From assembly GCA_903872425.1 (NCBI GenBank), contig CAIQKQ010000109.1:1-64000 (forward strand): DNA of 64,000 bases, in the 5' to 3' direction. The position numbers and the translations under genes are program-made. The notes under the pieces were generated by a model. It ran no database searches. It had not been told where the DNA came from and saw only the letters and a program-made list of their open reading frames with translations. Below, one piece after another: positions 1 to 10,672 of this stretch; within the stretch, counting starts at the first letter, position 1, and each line of letters starts with the position of its first letter. Source of the DNA: an uncultured Opitutia bacterium (GTDB lineage: Bacteria; Verrucomicrobiota; Verrucomicrobiia; Opitutales; Opitutaceae).

Positions 1-132
1 CTGGTTCGTCATCGCCCAGCACCACCAAGTTGAGGAAGTGCCCCTCGCCTCCCACGTAGGCCGAGCGCGTTGACCAACGCCCAACCGCTCCATCCTAAAC
101 TATAATCACCCATCGCAGCTCGATAATTTCCA

Positions 133-834
133 ATGGAGCTCGCCGCCGTCCACACGCCCGCTGCCGCCTTCGTCGCCGGCCTCGTCACCAGCCTGCATTG
201 CGCGGGGATGTGCGGCCCGCTCGCATGTCTGCTCGCGCCCGCGCGCGGCGACCGCGCCGACCCCCAAACGGTCGCAACCGTCTATCACCTCTCGCGACTC
301 ACAGGCTACGCGACACTCGGTACGATCGCGGGCGCGCTGGGCGCGGTACCACTTGGATTTTTTGGCCTCCCTGCTATGCGTATTTTGCCATGGGTGCTCG
401 TGGTCTATTTAATATTCGTTGCGTTGCGCCTCGGCCGTCACCTACCCCGCCTTGCGCTGCTGGCACGCGCGCAACTTCAGTTGCAAGGCTGGCTGCGTGG
501 CCGCCCACGTCTCCATGTCGCGACCGTGCTTGGTGCCGCCACGCCGTTACTGCCGTGCGGGCCACTGTATTTTCTCGTCGCGCTCGCCGCCCTGTCAGGC
601 TCCGCGCTGCGTGGACTGGAGTTCATGCTGGCCTTTGGCCTCGGCACGGTGCCGCTGCTGTGGATTGTACAGTCCAATTTCGGCTGGCTGCGGGCGCGTC
701 TCTCGCCGACTGGCATTGCGCGGACCCAAACCGCCCTCGCACTCGCCGCCGCGCTCGTCCTCGCCTGGCGGTTGCGCGGCACGCTCGGCTTCACCGGCCC
801 CGACATGGCCGGCCTTATCTGCGCCTGGCCATGA
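133..834 (+). CDS. sulfite exporter TauE/SafE family (CcoI-linked) membrane protein
   Basis: 233-aa ORF, multiple hydrophobic helices, N-terminal SLHCAGMCGP motif; stop overlaps start of the ccoI-like gene (ATGA). Confidence 0.85.
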   Translation: MELAAVHTPAAAFVAGLVTSLHCAGMCGPLACLLAPARGDRADPQTVATVYHLSRLTGYATLGTIAGALGAVPLGFFGLPAMRILPWVLVVYLIFVALRLGRHLPRLALLARAQLQLQGWLRGRPRLHVATVLGAATPLLPCGPLYFLVALAALSGSALRGLEFMLAFGLGTVPLLWIVQSNFGWLRARLSPTGIARTQTALALAAALVLAWRLRGTLGFTGPDMAGLICAWP

Positions 835-3287
835 GTGTGACAACGACCATACCGCTGGCTGGTGACCTGGCAGCCGACCACGCCCGACGCGTATGCCGCC
901 ACTGCGGTGCGCCATCACCGCAAGGCGAATTTTGCTGCCCCGGCTGCAATTACGTTTTTCGGCTCATCCACGAGCAAGGATTGGCAGCCTATTACCAGAT
1001 CAAAGATGACGTCACCGCGCCTGCCGATCCCGCGTTGTTCCAGCCGCGCGACCATGCCTGGCTCGCTACCGCGCAACGCCAGGCCGAAGCCGGCGCCTTG
1101 GCCGGCCCGCGTACGCCCGAACTGACACTCGGCGTGCAAGGCGTCTCCTGTGCGGGCTGCGTCTGGCTCATCGAGAAACTTTTCCATCAGCAGTCCGGCG
1201 CAGGCCGTATCGAGGTCAATGCACAGACTGGCCAGATGCGAATGCGCTGGGCACGCGGTGAGTTTGACGCGCCGGCCTTCGCCCGTGTGCTTCAAAATTT
1301 CAACTACCTCGTTGGCCCGGCCGGGGCTGACGGGGCCGCAGAGCTGGAGAGCCGCGCGCTCGTTCGTCGCATCGGCTTGTGTACGGCCTTCGCGATGAAC
1401 GTGATGCTCTTCACCCTACCGGCCTACTTTGGGATGAGGCGCACTGATGCTTACGCCCAGCTTTTCGGCACGCTTTCAATGGGCTTCGCGACCCTCAGTC
1501 TGCTCGCGGGCGGCGGCTATTTTCTCGGGCGTGCGGCGCGGGCGCTGCGCGCTCGGGTGGCGCATCTGGATTTGCCCATCGCGCTCGGCATCGTCGGTGC
1601 CTACGCAGGCTCGTTCTACGGCTGGATCGCCGGCCGCGAGGAGTTTGTGTATTTCGACTTTGTCAGTGCGTTCATCCTTCTGATGCTCGTCGGCCGCTGG
1701 GCACAAATCGTCGCCGTTGAGCGCAACCAACGCCGCCTGCTCCGTCAGCAGCCCGCGCCACCGTCTGTTTGCGTGCTTGCTGCCGACGGCACCACCACGT
1801 CTACCACCCCGGAAAATCTGCGTAGTGGACAACGTTTTGAAGTCAGCATGGGCCAAACAGTGCCGGTCGAGGCCAAATTGGAAAACGCCGCTGCCACGTT
1901 CAGCCTCGCATGGATTAATGGTGAGGCCGAGCCGCGCGTGTTTCACCCCGGGCAACATGTGCCATCGGGTGCGCAAAACATCGGCCGCACGGCGGTGCGT
2001 CTTGTCGCCGCGCAAGATTGGAGCGACTCGCTGCTCGCGACGTTGCTCCGGCCGGTGGAGCGTGCGGCCGGGCGCGACCAACTGGTTGAGCGCGTGATCC
2101 AAGGTTATTTAGTCGCTATCGTCGGCATTGCGTTTTTCGCGGGCGTAAGCTGGTTGCTCACGATGCACGATGCGTTGCGCGCCGGCGCGGTAGTCACCGC
2201 CGTGCTGGTGGTGTCGTGCCCATGCGCTCTCGGACTGGCGTTTCCACTAGTCGACGAAATCGCCACGGTCGCGTTAAGGCGGCGCGGTGTGTTTGTGCGC
2301 GACGCCGGTCTCTGGTCGCGCCTCTCTCGTGTTCGGCGTCTCGTCTTCGACAAAACCGGCACCCTCACACTGGAGACGCCCGTGCTGCAAAACCCCACCA
2401 CCCTCACAGACCTCGACGCGGAAACTCGCACCGCGCTACTAACACTAGTACAGGACTGCCCGCACCCGGTCAGCCTTTGCCTGCATGAGAGCCTGCTCGC
2501 TGGCGGGCCGATCGCGCCGCACTTGATGACGCCCCCAGTGCTCGCCGGAGAAATTCGTGAGACCATCGGCCTCGGCGTTGAACTCGGCGCGTGGTCGCTT
2601 GGTCAGGCCGGTTGGCGTGACGCCGGGCCAGCCGACGGCACGACGGTGCTCGCACACGGCGGAGCAGTGCGCGCGCGTTTTAATTTTGTCGACACCGCAC
2701 GGGCCGACGCGAAACCCGAACTCGCTGCGCTCTCCGCGCGCGGGCTGGACGTCGCCATGCTCAGCGGTGATCGCCCGGACAAAGTCGCGGCGCTTGCCCA
2801 GGCCCTCGGCCTCGACCTACGCGCCGCACGTGGCGGCCTTTCACCACAGGCGAAAGCCGCATGGCTCGACGCACACAGCGCGGACGAGACATTGATGCTA
2901 GGCGACGGCGCGAACGATAGTCTCGCGTTTGACCGCGCGCTATGTCGAGGCACGCCCGTGGTGCATCGCGGACTGCTCGCGGCGAAGGCGGATTTTTATT
3001 ATCTCGGCCGCGGCATCGGCGGCCTCCGCGCACTCTTCGAGATCAACGACGCCCGCCGCCGCACACGCTGTCAGCTGCTCGTTTTCATGATCGCCTACAA
3101 CCTGCTCGCCGTTGGCCTGTCCGTCGCCGGCGTGATGCACCCACTGCTCGCGGCAGTGCTGATGCCCCTCAGTTCGCTCGCCACGCTCGCGCTGACCGGT
3201 TGGGGTATGCGCGGCGTAAGCCAAACAGTTAACAGGGCTAGCAGCGTGCCTGCACTTGGAGCTTTTCTTTCGGGCGCGGATTCGTAG
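831..3287 (+). CDS. ccoI: heavy-metal translocating P1B-type ATPase (FixI/CcoI type)
   Basis: Start at MSVTTTIPLAG (in frame within ORF 198..3287); Cys-rich N-terminus CRHCGAPSPQGEFCCPGC, CAGC metal site, SCPCALGLAF, DKTGTLT, GDGANDS. Confidence 0.9.
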   Translation: MSVTTTIPLAGDLAADHARRVCRHCGAPSPQGEFCCPGCNYVFRLIHEQGLAAYYQIKDDVTAPADPALFQPRDHAWLATAQRQAEAGALAGPRTPELTLGVQGVSCAGCVWLIEKLFHQQSGAGRIEVNAQTGQMRMRWARGEFDAPAFARVLQNFNYLVGPAGADGAAELESRALVRRIGLCTAFAMNVMLFTLPAYFGMRRTDAYAQLFGTLSMGFATLSLLAGGGYFLGRAARALRARVAHLDLPIALGIVGAYAGSFYGWIAGREEFVYFDFVSAFILLMLVGRWAQIVAVERNQRRLLRQQPAPPSVCVLAADGTTTSTTPENLRSGQRFEVSMGQTVPVEAKLENAAATFSLAWINGEAEPRVFHPGQHVPSGAQNIGRTAVRLVAAQDWSDSLLATLLRPVERAAGRDQLVERVIQGYLVAIVGIAFFAGVSWLLTMHDALRAGAVVTAVLVVSCPCALGLAFPLVDEIATVALRRRGVFVRDAGLWSRLSRVRRLVFDKTGTLTLETPVLQNPTTLTDLDAETRTALLTLVQDCPHPVSLCLHESLLAGGPIAPHLMTPPVLAGEIRETIGLGVELGAWSLGQAGWRDAGPADGTTVLAHGGAVRARFNFVDTARADAKPELAALSARGLDVAMLSGDRPDKVAALAQALGLDLRAARGGLSPQAKAAWLDAHSADETLMLGDGANDSLAFDRALCRGTPVVHRGLLAAKADFYYLGRGIGGLRALFEINDARRRTRCQLLVFMIAYNLLAVGLSVAGVMHPLLAAVLMPLSSLATLALTGWGMRGVSQTVNRASSVPALGAFLSGADS

Positions 3288-3298
3288 CTGTTGCAGCG

Positions 3299-3886
3299 AT
3301 GAGCCACATCGCCGCAGCTCTAGCGAAAAGCAAAGGCAGGAAAGTCGAGGCCCCGCCGCCCGGCACACCGGTCGCGCCGGAGTTGACACGTCCGGTGCTA
3401 CCCATGCCGGCGCGCGCTTCGTCTCCAGCCGCGCAGCCCACCGTGAAGAAAAAATTTCCGCTCGCACTCGTCCTAGGCGGCGGCGGAACCGTGATTATAC
3501 TGGGGACCGTTGGCTGGTTTTTGCTGAAGCCGGCCGCTGCACCGAGCGCCAAGCCAGCCGCCACCGCACCTCAGCCCGCCGCACCCGCGCCCAAGCCGAC
3601 GGCCAGTCCGCCAACCACCACACCTGCGCCAGTCGCCGCCGTTCTCGGCCCAACGCCAACACCAACCCAAACCCTCCTCCCGCCCACTCCTGAGATTGCA
3701 GCCTTGCAGGAACAAGTGGCGAAATTTTCGGTTTCTGCCCGCATGAGCGGGGCAAACCAGCGCGCGATGATCAATGGCAAAGTGTATGTGGTCGGCGACC
3801 ACGTTACCGACTCGCTGACATTGCAGGAAGTCCTATCCGACCGGGTTGTCCTGCGCGACGACAACGGCAATCTTTACAGCAAATAA
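3299..3886 (+). CDS. hypothetical single-TM Pro/Ala-rich protein with C-terminal GspB/PilP-like segment
   Basis: One TM helix (LALVLGGGGTVIILGTVGWFLL), Pro/Ala linker, C-terminus MINGKVYVVGDHVTDSLTLQEVLSDRVVLRDDNGNLYSK. Confidence 0.65.
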   Translation: MSHIAAALAKSKGRKVEAPPPGTPVAPELTRPVLPMPARASSPAAQPTVKKKFPLALVLGGGGTVIILGTVGWFLLKPAAAPSAKPAATAPQPAAPAPKPTASPPTTTPAPVAAVLGPTPTPTQTLLPPTPEIAALQEQVAKFSVSARMSGANQRAMINGKVYVVGDHVTDSLTLQEVLSDRVVLRDDNGNLYSK

Positions 3887-4047
3887 CTGAAGCCGGCGCC
3901 GGCATCGGCCATTTCAACGCGAATTTTGCCGGCTCGGCGGAACGCTGATGGCCAGGGGCGGGAGAAAAAAATGGCTTCATGTTAGAAAATGGCCCGGGGA
4001 CACGCTTCGTTAACGACTGGTAAAGCGCGTATATTTCTGCAGCTGGG

Positions 4048-5070
4048 TCACGCTGGCGCGATATCGGCGAGACGGCCAAGCGCGGTTTGCTTCGCGAGTG
4101 ACATAATCAAATTCTCGCTATCGGATACGCTACGCTCCGTGTCGTCGGGGTTGATGAGCGGGGCGATCTCCTCGCGGAGCTGGGCCCACGCCGTCTCGAG
4201 GAAATTTTCGATCACGGAGCCTTGCGCCTGGTCGGCAGCCTCGGCTTGTGCGAACAGTTCCGCGATGCCCGTCTCGTAAAGCTGCTTGGTGTCGGTGATG
4301 AGCGACTCGAATTGCATCTGCGCCTCGTTGAGACTGCGCGAGCCAATCGTGCTGACCCAGACGGCGTAGCTGACAACGCGGAGTTTGGGTAGCGGCTGGG
4401 CGTTGACAAAACCAGACTGCTGAAACAACAGCGCCTGCGCCTCGGCAATTTTGTTGGCAAAAAGCACCTCGGCCTCGACTTTTTGTGCCGCGGTGATGGC
4501 GACAACAAACGCCTGCACGGCCGACTGCGAGTAGGACTGCGTCGCCCTCGCATAGCCGGTGCAGGCCATGTTGCGCGCGTTTCCTAGCGCCTGCAAAAAT
4601 TCATATACACGCTCGGCAAACCGCTCGAGGCAGCGCCGCCAGTCCTCTTTCTGCTGGCGCGCGGCGAGGGCCTGAGTGTACTCTGGGCAGGACGCTCGGA
4701 GAAAGTCCTCGACGCTGTCTCGCACGAGCTTGTGCAGATGCGGCTCGACGCGGTCCAGTTGCTCGACACCAGTACGAAGGAGCCGTACGGTCTCCTGCGC
4801 CTCTGCGACTCGGGCTAGGTAGGCGTCGCGTTTATCCTTGGCAGAAAACAGCAGCATCGCGGGCTTATTACCCTGCACAGTCTTCAGTTCGGCCTCCTTC
4901 TCGGCGAGAATGGGCGCGAGCTGCTCGCGGCCCAGCCGAAGGTGGGCCTCGCGGACGAGGAGGTCTTGGAGCTCGCGTGGGAGGGCGGACACAAGGAATT
5001 GCCCGGAGCGCGGGCGGCGGTATTGTTTGCGGTCGGCCGACGGATGCAAGCGTGGCGTCTGCCGAAGCAA
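4048..5070 (-). CDS. hypothetical helical/coiled-coil protein
   Basis: 340-aa ORF, helix-forming composition, no recognised domain. Confidence 0.6.
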   Translation of the reverse strand: MLRQTPRLHPSADRKQYRRPRSGQFLVSALPRELQDLLVREAHLRLGREQLAPILAEKEAELKTVQGNKPAMLLFSAKDKRDAYLARVAEAQETVRLLRTGVEQLDRVEPHLHKLVRDSVEDFLRASCPEYTQALAARQQKEDWRRCLERFAERVYEFLQALGNARNMACTGYARATQSYSQSAVQAFVVAITAAQKVEAEVLFANKIAEAQALLFQQSGFVNAQPLPKLRVVSYAVWVSTIGSRSLNEAQMQFESLITDTKQLYETGIAELFAQAEAADQAQGSVIENFLETAWAQLREEIAPLINPDDTERSVSDSENLIMSLAKQTALGRLADIAPA

Positions 5071-5200
5071 GACGATCTTGTTCGATTGTCCTGTTGCTGC
5101 GAAATTGTGTTCGCATCAAAAAAGCGCCTACAGGCACTCGGCCGACGTCATGTCTCCCGTATCATCGGCAACAGACAGATGCGAGATGGCGCGGCCGGTT

Positions 5201-5992
5201 TCAAGGGCCATCCTTGGCGGTCCGCTGCAAGCCGAGCAAAAACTCCCGATTGCCGTCACCACCGGTGATGGGCGAGTCCATGGTGCCGATGAGCGTTGCC
5301 TGGGGCAACTCAGCGAGCGCGAAAGCGGTCACAGCCGCGAGCACTGCCTGTTGCACCGCCGGATCGCGGATCACGCCACGGCCCTTGTCGGCCTCGGCCT
5401 TGCCGGCCTCGAATTGCGGCTTCACCAGCGCGACCAGAGTGCCACCAGCGCGTAGCAATGGCCACACGGCCGGGAGCACGGCTCGCAACGAGATAAACGC
5501 GAGGTCCATCACGACCACGTCGAACTCGGCACGCGGTAAGTCCGTGGCACGAAGATGGCGGGCATTGAGCTGCTCGAGATTGGTCACCCGCGGATCAGCC
5601 CGAAGCTTGGCGTGAAGTTGGGCGCGGCCGACATCAATGCACACGACATCCGCCGCACCAGACTGCAACGCGCAATCGGTGAAACCTCCGGTCGAGGCAC
5701 CCACGTCGAGCACATGCGTGCCGCGCAACTCCAGGCCAAACCGGTCGAGCCAGCCCTGCAATTTTTCCCCGCCACGCGACACGAACCGAGGCGGCTGTTC
5801 GACTTTGAGTGCACTGTCGACGGATAAGACGAAGCCCGGCTTGTCGAGCCGCACCGTGCCGGCAAAAACTCGGCCGGCCATGATGAGTGCCTTGGCTTGC
5901 GAACGGGACGCGGCCAGCCCTCGCGCGACAAGCAACTCATCAAGGCGAAATTTGGCAGTGGAAGGCATGGGCGCGACTTGCAGGCCGAACAA
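5201..5992 (-). CDS. tlyA: TlyA family RNA methyltransferase (S4 + FtsJ-like)
   Basis: S4-like N-terminus [51 protein letters not shown]. Confidence 0.9.
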   Translation of the reverse strand: MFGLQVAPMPSTAKFRLDELLVARGLAASRSQAKALIMAGRVFAGTVRLDKPGFVLSVDSALKVEQPPRFVSRGGEKLQGWLDRFGLELRGTHVLDVGASTGGFTDCALQSGAADVVCIDVGRAQLHAKLRADPRVTNLEQLNARHLRATDLPRAEFDVVVMDLAFISLRAVLPAVWPLLRAGGTLVALVKPQFEAGKAEADKGRGVIRDPAVQQAVLAAVTAFALAELPQATLIGTMDSPITGGDGNREFLLGLQRTAKDGP

Positions 5993-6002
5993 TACAACAG
6001 GG

Positions 6003-6629
6003 TTAACTTGCTTCGCCTATCTCGGAGCGTTGGTTTTCCATCGCCCGACACCAGGCACGCCAGCCGGCAACAGCCAGCAACAGATAGATGGTGTAGAGAA
6101 ACGCGGAAAAGGCTAGTTCCGCTTTCCAGTAAGAGGCAATGGCGACAAGGTTAACGGCGATCCACACTGGCCAGTTCTCTAGGTTTTTTCGCGATTGGAG
6201 CATTTGGCCGGCGACGCTGAAAATGGCGATGAATGCGTCTCGCCACGGCATCGGCGAATCAGTGTAGCGCGCTTCCACCATCGCCCAGCCCGCTGTGCCC
6301 GCGGCCACCAGCGCCAGCACCGCGCCCCGGCTGCGCCAGCTCAGGAATGTGATCGGTAGCTCCGGCGCAACCCCACGCCCCCACAGCCAATACCACCACC
6401 CGTAGAGCAGCCCGCCGAAGAAAAACAGCTGCACCGTCGCATCGGCATAAAACTTTGCCTGCCAGAACAGCACGCCCTGCGTCGTGACAGCCATCAAACC
6501 GACGGGAAACGCCCACAGGCTCCGTCGCACCATCAGCCCCACGCCCGCAACGCCAAGGACGAGATTAACCAAATCGAGCGGGCGGCTGCCGGCTAGGCCG
6601 GCCCAGATGTTGCGGAAAATTTCCTGCAT
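6003..6629 (-). CDS. pnuC: nicotinamide riboside transporter PnuC family
   Basis: 208-aa polytopic protein; ESKNxENWPVWIxVN-like segment ([47 protein letters not shown]). Confidence 0.88.
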   Translation of the reverse strand: MQEIFRNIWAGLAGSRPLDLVNLVLGVAGVGLMVRRSLWAFPVGLMAVTTQGVLFWQAKFYADATVQLFFFGGLLYGWWYWLWGRGVAPELPITFLSWRSRGAVLALVAAGTAGWAMVEARYTDSPMPWRDAFIAIFSVAGQMLQSRKNLENWPVWIAVNLVAIASYWKAELAFSAFLYTIYLLLAVAGWRAWCRAMENQRSEIGEAS

Positions 6630-6815
6630 GAGTCGGCGGTTGTCACCGACCCTATCGCGTATGGCGAATGGAAAAATACGCCCGAGGCTGATTCACGCTC
6701 GAATCGGGCCGAGCGATCCACCCTCAAGGCCAACTCCCCACTCCCATACAATTTCTCCAAAATTTTCGCAATCGGCGGTTGCCACGCGTGGAGCGCGTGC
6801 GCAATCTCTGTCCCT

Positions 6816-7769
6816 ATGTCGTCATCCCCGGCGCCCCGCGCGCATGTTGAGGAGGAGTTTTCCCTCCTGCTTTTTCTTTTCACCGTCACCGCCACCCTCG
6901 CCGGGCTGGCCGGCTTGCTCTGGCTGCTTGCACCCGCCGCCGTTTGGCACGCACAAGTCGGCACATCGGCTGGACCGTTTATCGCAGCGTTCCTCGCGCT
7001 CACGCTGCTGAACTGCTTCGTGGAGTTTTTCTTCCACCGCTATGTACTACACAAGCCGGTGGTGCCGCTCCTCAGCCGGCTTTACCGGCAGCACACGCTG
7101 CATCATAACCTGACCCGCATCGCGCGCCGGCGTACGCCGGGCGGGCGCGATGTGCCGTTCATTGAAAATATTTACCCCATCACGACCAAAGAGCAGGGCG
7201 AGGCGGCGTTTTTTCCTTGGTTCACGATGGCCGGCTTCGCGGCGTTCGTCACTCCGCTGCTCGTATTGCTGCAATGGCTCGCGCCGACGTGGCCGTGGTT
7301 TCTTGCGGGTTACGCGGCCATCGCCGGGTCGCTATGCCTCTATGAGGTGTTTCATGCGGTCGAGCACTGGTCGTTTGAAAAATGGGGACCGCTCATCGAA
7401 CACCCACACTTCGGCTGGCTCTGGCGTAAAATCTACAGTTTCCACCTGCGGCATCATGCGGTGATCGACTGCAATGAAGCTATCTCCGGCTTCTTCACAC
7501 TGCCGGTGGCTGACTGGACCTTTGGCACTTTCATCTTGCCCCAATCGCTTTACACCGATGGCTCGGAATGGCAGGCACCTGAATTCACCAGCCCGCGACC
7601 ATGCGCGTTCATCCGCTGGTGCGACCGCCAGAGCGATGAAATTGTTAAGCGTCGTCGCCAGCGCGCGCAGGGCGGTCTGACCCCGGCCGAGAACGAAGCG
7701 GCCGCCGAAACAACAACTTCGGACACACCGCCGGTGGTGGGGCCGAAGGCGGCATTTACGCGCCCTTAA
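6816..7769 (+). CDS. sterol desaturase/fatty acid hydroxylase family protein
   Basis: His-box motifs HRYVLH, HTLHH, HAVEHW, HLRHH with TM helices. Confidence 0.8.
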   Translation: MSSSPAPRAHVEEEFSLLLFLFTVTATLAGLAGLLWLLAPAAVWHAQVGTSAGPFIAAFLALTLLNCFVEFFFHRYVLHKPVVPLLSRLYRQHTLHHNLTRIARRRTPGGRDVPFIENIYPITTKEQGEAAFFPWFTMAGFAAFVTPLLVLLQWLAPTWPWFLAGYAAIAGSLCLYEVFHAVEHWSFEKWGPLIEHPHFGWLWRKIYSFHLRHHAVIDCNEAISGFFTLPVADWTFGTFILPQSLYTDGSEWQAPEFTSPRPCAFIRWCDRQSDEIVKRRRQRAQGGLTPAENEAAAETTTSDTPPVVGPKAAFTRP

Positions 7770-7996
7770 AGGCTTTTCGGGCGCAATTAGCTCCGGGCGA
7801 AACACCCATACGGGTATACGCGGTGGATAAAGCCGCCGACTCGGTTCTGCATGTATGGGGACGATAAGTTCCCATGCCGTGCAACATTCTGCCCTGCGAT
7901 GCGTCTTAGCTGCGATGCCACCACGCCCCATCGCCGGCCAAAAATATTTCGTGCAACCCCCTTGCCAGCGGCAGACGCGCCGCTCTTAGTCAGCCG

Positions 7997-10672
7997 ATGG
8001 CCTCATTATCCATGAGCCGCTTTGCCCCTGCCCTTTCCTTACCCGCCTGTGCGTGGTTCGCCGCCGCATGGTTGCTCCTGCCGATGGCCGCCTTGGCCCA
8101 GCCGTCAGCGACGCCAGGTTTGTTACGACAAAACATCGCCGCACTGAACGCCAGTTCAGCCCAAAGCGCTAACGACCGCCCGACGGTAGCCACATTGGCT
8201 GACGCCCAGAAACTTTTCCGCCAGGGCGATTATGCAGGCTCGCTGGCTGCGGCTGAACAAGGAACGACGGCCGACGTGTTCAGTGAGGACTGGTGGCGGC
8301 TGCGCGGCGAAGCCTTGCTCGCACTTGGCCGGTACGCGGAAGCTTATACTCAGCTCACGCTCAGCCTCCGCTATAATCCCCAGAGCATCCGGCTGCGGCT
8401 GCTCGACCGCGAGGCCGCGCTGTTCACACAGCATGAAGACGAGGCCCGCGCGCAGCTCGTCGCCATCCGAACGCTAATTGACACGCGTGGCCGCACCGAC
8501 CGCACGCCGGAATTTCTCACCGCTGTCGGTGAGGCCGCCCTCATCCTTGGCGCGGAGCCAAAACTCGTGCTGGAAAATTTCCTTCGCCCGGGCCAGCGCG
8601 CCAGCGTGCGCGACGCCATTCTCGCCATCGGGCGGCTCGCGCTCGCCAAACACGACTACACTCTCGCCTCGCGGACCTTTAGCGACGGCCTCAAGCTTTT
8701 CACGACCGATCCGGAGATGCCGTCCGGTCTCGCCGCGTCCTTCCGCGAGAGTGGCGACGGGGAGAAGTTTTTGGATTACGCCGCCCAAGCGCTTAACTTG
8801 AACGAGCATCACATCCCGACGCTTCTGCTCATGGCCGATCACCTACTGGAAAGCGAGCAATACAACCTAGCCCGTGAGATGATCGCAAAAATATTGGCCG
8901 TGAACGCCACCCAACCCGACGCGCTCGCGTTGCGCGCCGTCATCGAGCAATTAGAAAACCATCCCGACCTCGCCGCCGCCGACCGGGCTGAAGCGCTTTC
9001 CACTTGGCGCTCCAACCCGCACGTCGACCACATCATCGGCCAGAAACTCGCGCGCAATTACCGCTTCTCCGACGCCGCAGCCGCGCAGCGGCGCGCACTC
9101 GCATCCGACGCGAAGTTCACACCCGCGCGTATCGAGCTCGCGCAGGATTTACTCCGCCTCGGCCAGACCGATGAGGGTTGGGCGCTCGTCGCACAGGCGC
9201 ACAAGGAGGACTCCTATGACGTGGAGGCGTTCAACCTCGTCTCGCTCCATGACAGGCTTGATACCTATACGACCGTGGAAGACGCAAACTTCCTTATCCG
9301 CATGGCCGGTAACGAAGCTCCCATCTACGGCCAGCGTGCGCTCGCGCTGCTCGAACGCGCCCGCGCCAAGCTCGCTGCCAAATATGGCCTCGAACTGACC
9401 AAAAAAACCCAAGTGGAGATTTTCGCTACGCCGGGGGACTTCGCCGTGCGGACGTTTGGCGCGCCGGGCGAGGCGGGCTTTCTCGCCGTATGCTTCGGCT
9501 CTGTCATTACGGTCAACAGCCCTGCGCTGTCCAAGGCCAACTGGGAAGCTGTGCTCTGGCATGAGTTCACCCACGTCATTACGCTCACAATGACAGAAAA
9601 TAAAATGCCGCGCTGGCTGAGTGAAGGTATCTCCGTGTTTGAGGAAACGCAGGAGAACCACGGCTGGGGCCAGCTCATGTCGCCCAATTACCACGACCTC
9701 ATTCTCGAGGGAAAAATGAAGCCAGTGAGCAATATGAGCGCGGCTTTCCTGACCGCGTCGGACCCGCGCGCCGTCGGCTTCGCCTACTTCCAATCATCGC
9801 TTATCGTAAAATTTATCGTCGAAAAATTCGGCCATGAGAAACTCAAGGCCGTTCTCCGCACCCTCGCCAACGGCACCGCGATCAATGCTGCGCTCGCGCA
9901 GCACCTCGCACCCATCGCGCAGCTCGACACCGCCTTCGTCGAATATGCCCGCGCGGAGGCGAAAAAACTCGGTGGCGACCTCGACCTCACGCCCCCGGAC
10001 CAGTCCGCAGAACCGACAGCGAAAGATTTTGTCTCACTGCCCGGCTCGCGTAATTTTTATACGCGCCTTGATCAAGTTCGTGAACTGGTGAAAAAGGCCG
10101 ACTTCGAGGGGGCGAAGGCCCGGTTGATTGAGCTGACCGCCGGCAGCGGCTACATCAGCGGCGCGAACAACCCGCACATGATTCTGGCGGACGTCGCCCA
10201 CCAACTCGGCGACACCGCCACCGAACGGGCCGCGCTCACGACTGTCGCTGAGCACGAGGCTGACGATGTCGAGCCGGTCACGCGCCTACTCGCGCTCACG
10301 ACGGTCGTCCAGGACTGGCCGGCCATCACCCGCTGGGCCGAGGCGCTGATCGCCATCAACCCGCTCGCCGCCGCACCGTGGCGCGCGCTGCTCAACACGC
10401 ATGAGCAGGCCGGTGCGGCCGTCGGCGCCATTGAGGACGCGCGCGTCCTGCTCCGGCTCGACCCCCCCGACTTACCGAGCATCCACTACCGCCTCGCGCG
10501 CCAACTCCTGTCGACCGGCGACCTCGACGGCGCGCGCCGCCACGTCCTCCAAGCGCTCGAGGACGCCCCGCGTTTCCGCGCCGCCTACGAATTGCTCGGC
10601 CAACTACCGCCGATCCCGGTCGGCGCCGTGACCCAAGCCGCCGCCCCCGCCCAGCCCGCAACCGTAAAATGA
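7997..10672 (+). CDS. TPR-repeat protein with peptidase MA-like (HExxH) domain
   Basis: Signal peptide, TPR-like helical repeats, HEFTHVITLTMTENKMPRWLSEGISVFEE zinc-metallopeptidase motif. Confidence 0.8.
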   Translation: MASLSMSRFAPALSLPACAWFAAAWLLLPMAALAQPSATPGLLRQNIAALNASSAQSANDRPTVATLADAQKLFRQGDYAGSLAAAEQGTTADVFSEDWWRLRGEALLALGRYAEAYTQLTLSLRYNPQSIRLRLLDREAALFTQHEDEARAQLVAIRTLIDTRGRTDRTPEFLTAVGEAALILGAEPKLVLENFLRPGQRASVRDAILAIGRLALAKHDYTLASRTFSDGLKLFTTDPEMPSGLAASFRESGDGEKFLDYAAQALNLNEHHIPTLLLMADHLLESEQYNLAREMIAKILAVNATQPDALALRAVIEQLENHPDLAAADRAEALSTWRSNPHVDHIIGQKLARNYRFSDAAAAQRRALASDAKFTPARIELAQDLLRLGQTDEGWALVAQAHKEDSYDVEAFNLVSLHDRLDTYTTVEDANFLIRMAGNEAPIYGQRALALLERARAKLAAKYGLELTKKTQVEIFATPGDFAVRTFGAPGEAGFLAVCFGSVITVNSPALSKANWEAVLWHEFTHVITLTMTENKMPRWLSEGISVFEETQENHGWGQLMSPNYHDLILEGKMKPVSNMSAAFLTASDPRAVGFAYFQSSLIVKFIVEKFGHEKLKAVLRTLANGTAINAALAQHLAPIAQLDTAFVEYARAEAKKLGGDLDLTPPDQSAEPTAKDFVSLPGSRNFYTRLDQVRELVKKADFEGAKARLIELTAGSGYISGANNPHMILADVAHQLGDTATERAALTTVAEHEADDVEPVTRLLALTTVVQDWPAITRWAEALIAINPLAAAPWRALLNTHEQAGAAVGAIEDARVLLRLDPPDLPSIHYRLARQLLSTGDLDGARRHVLQALEDAPRFRAAYELLGQLPPIPVGAVTQAAAPAQPATVK

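Noticed and set aside
2-73. Possible C-terminal end of an upstream gene (WFVIAQHHQVEEVPLASHVGRAR*)
   Set aside because: Too short to assign; could be a FixH-like C-terminus but unsupported.
198-830. N-terminal 211-aa extension of the ccoI ORF (198..3287)
   Set aside because: Overlaps the TauE/SafE gene in another frame; composition is Arg/Pro-rich noise and the true start MSVTTTIP at 831 overlaps the upstream stop.
7805-7859. Inverted pair CCCATAC/GTATGGG in the 7770-7996 spacer
   Set aside because: Short arms, long spacing; not convincing as ncRNA or terminator.
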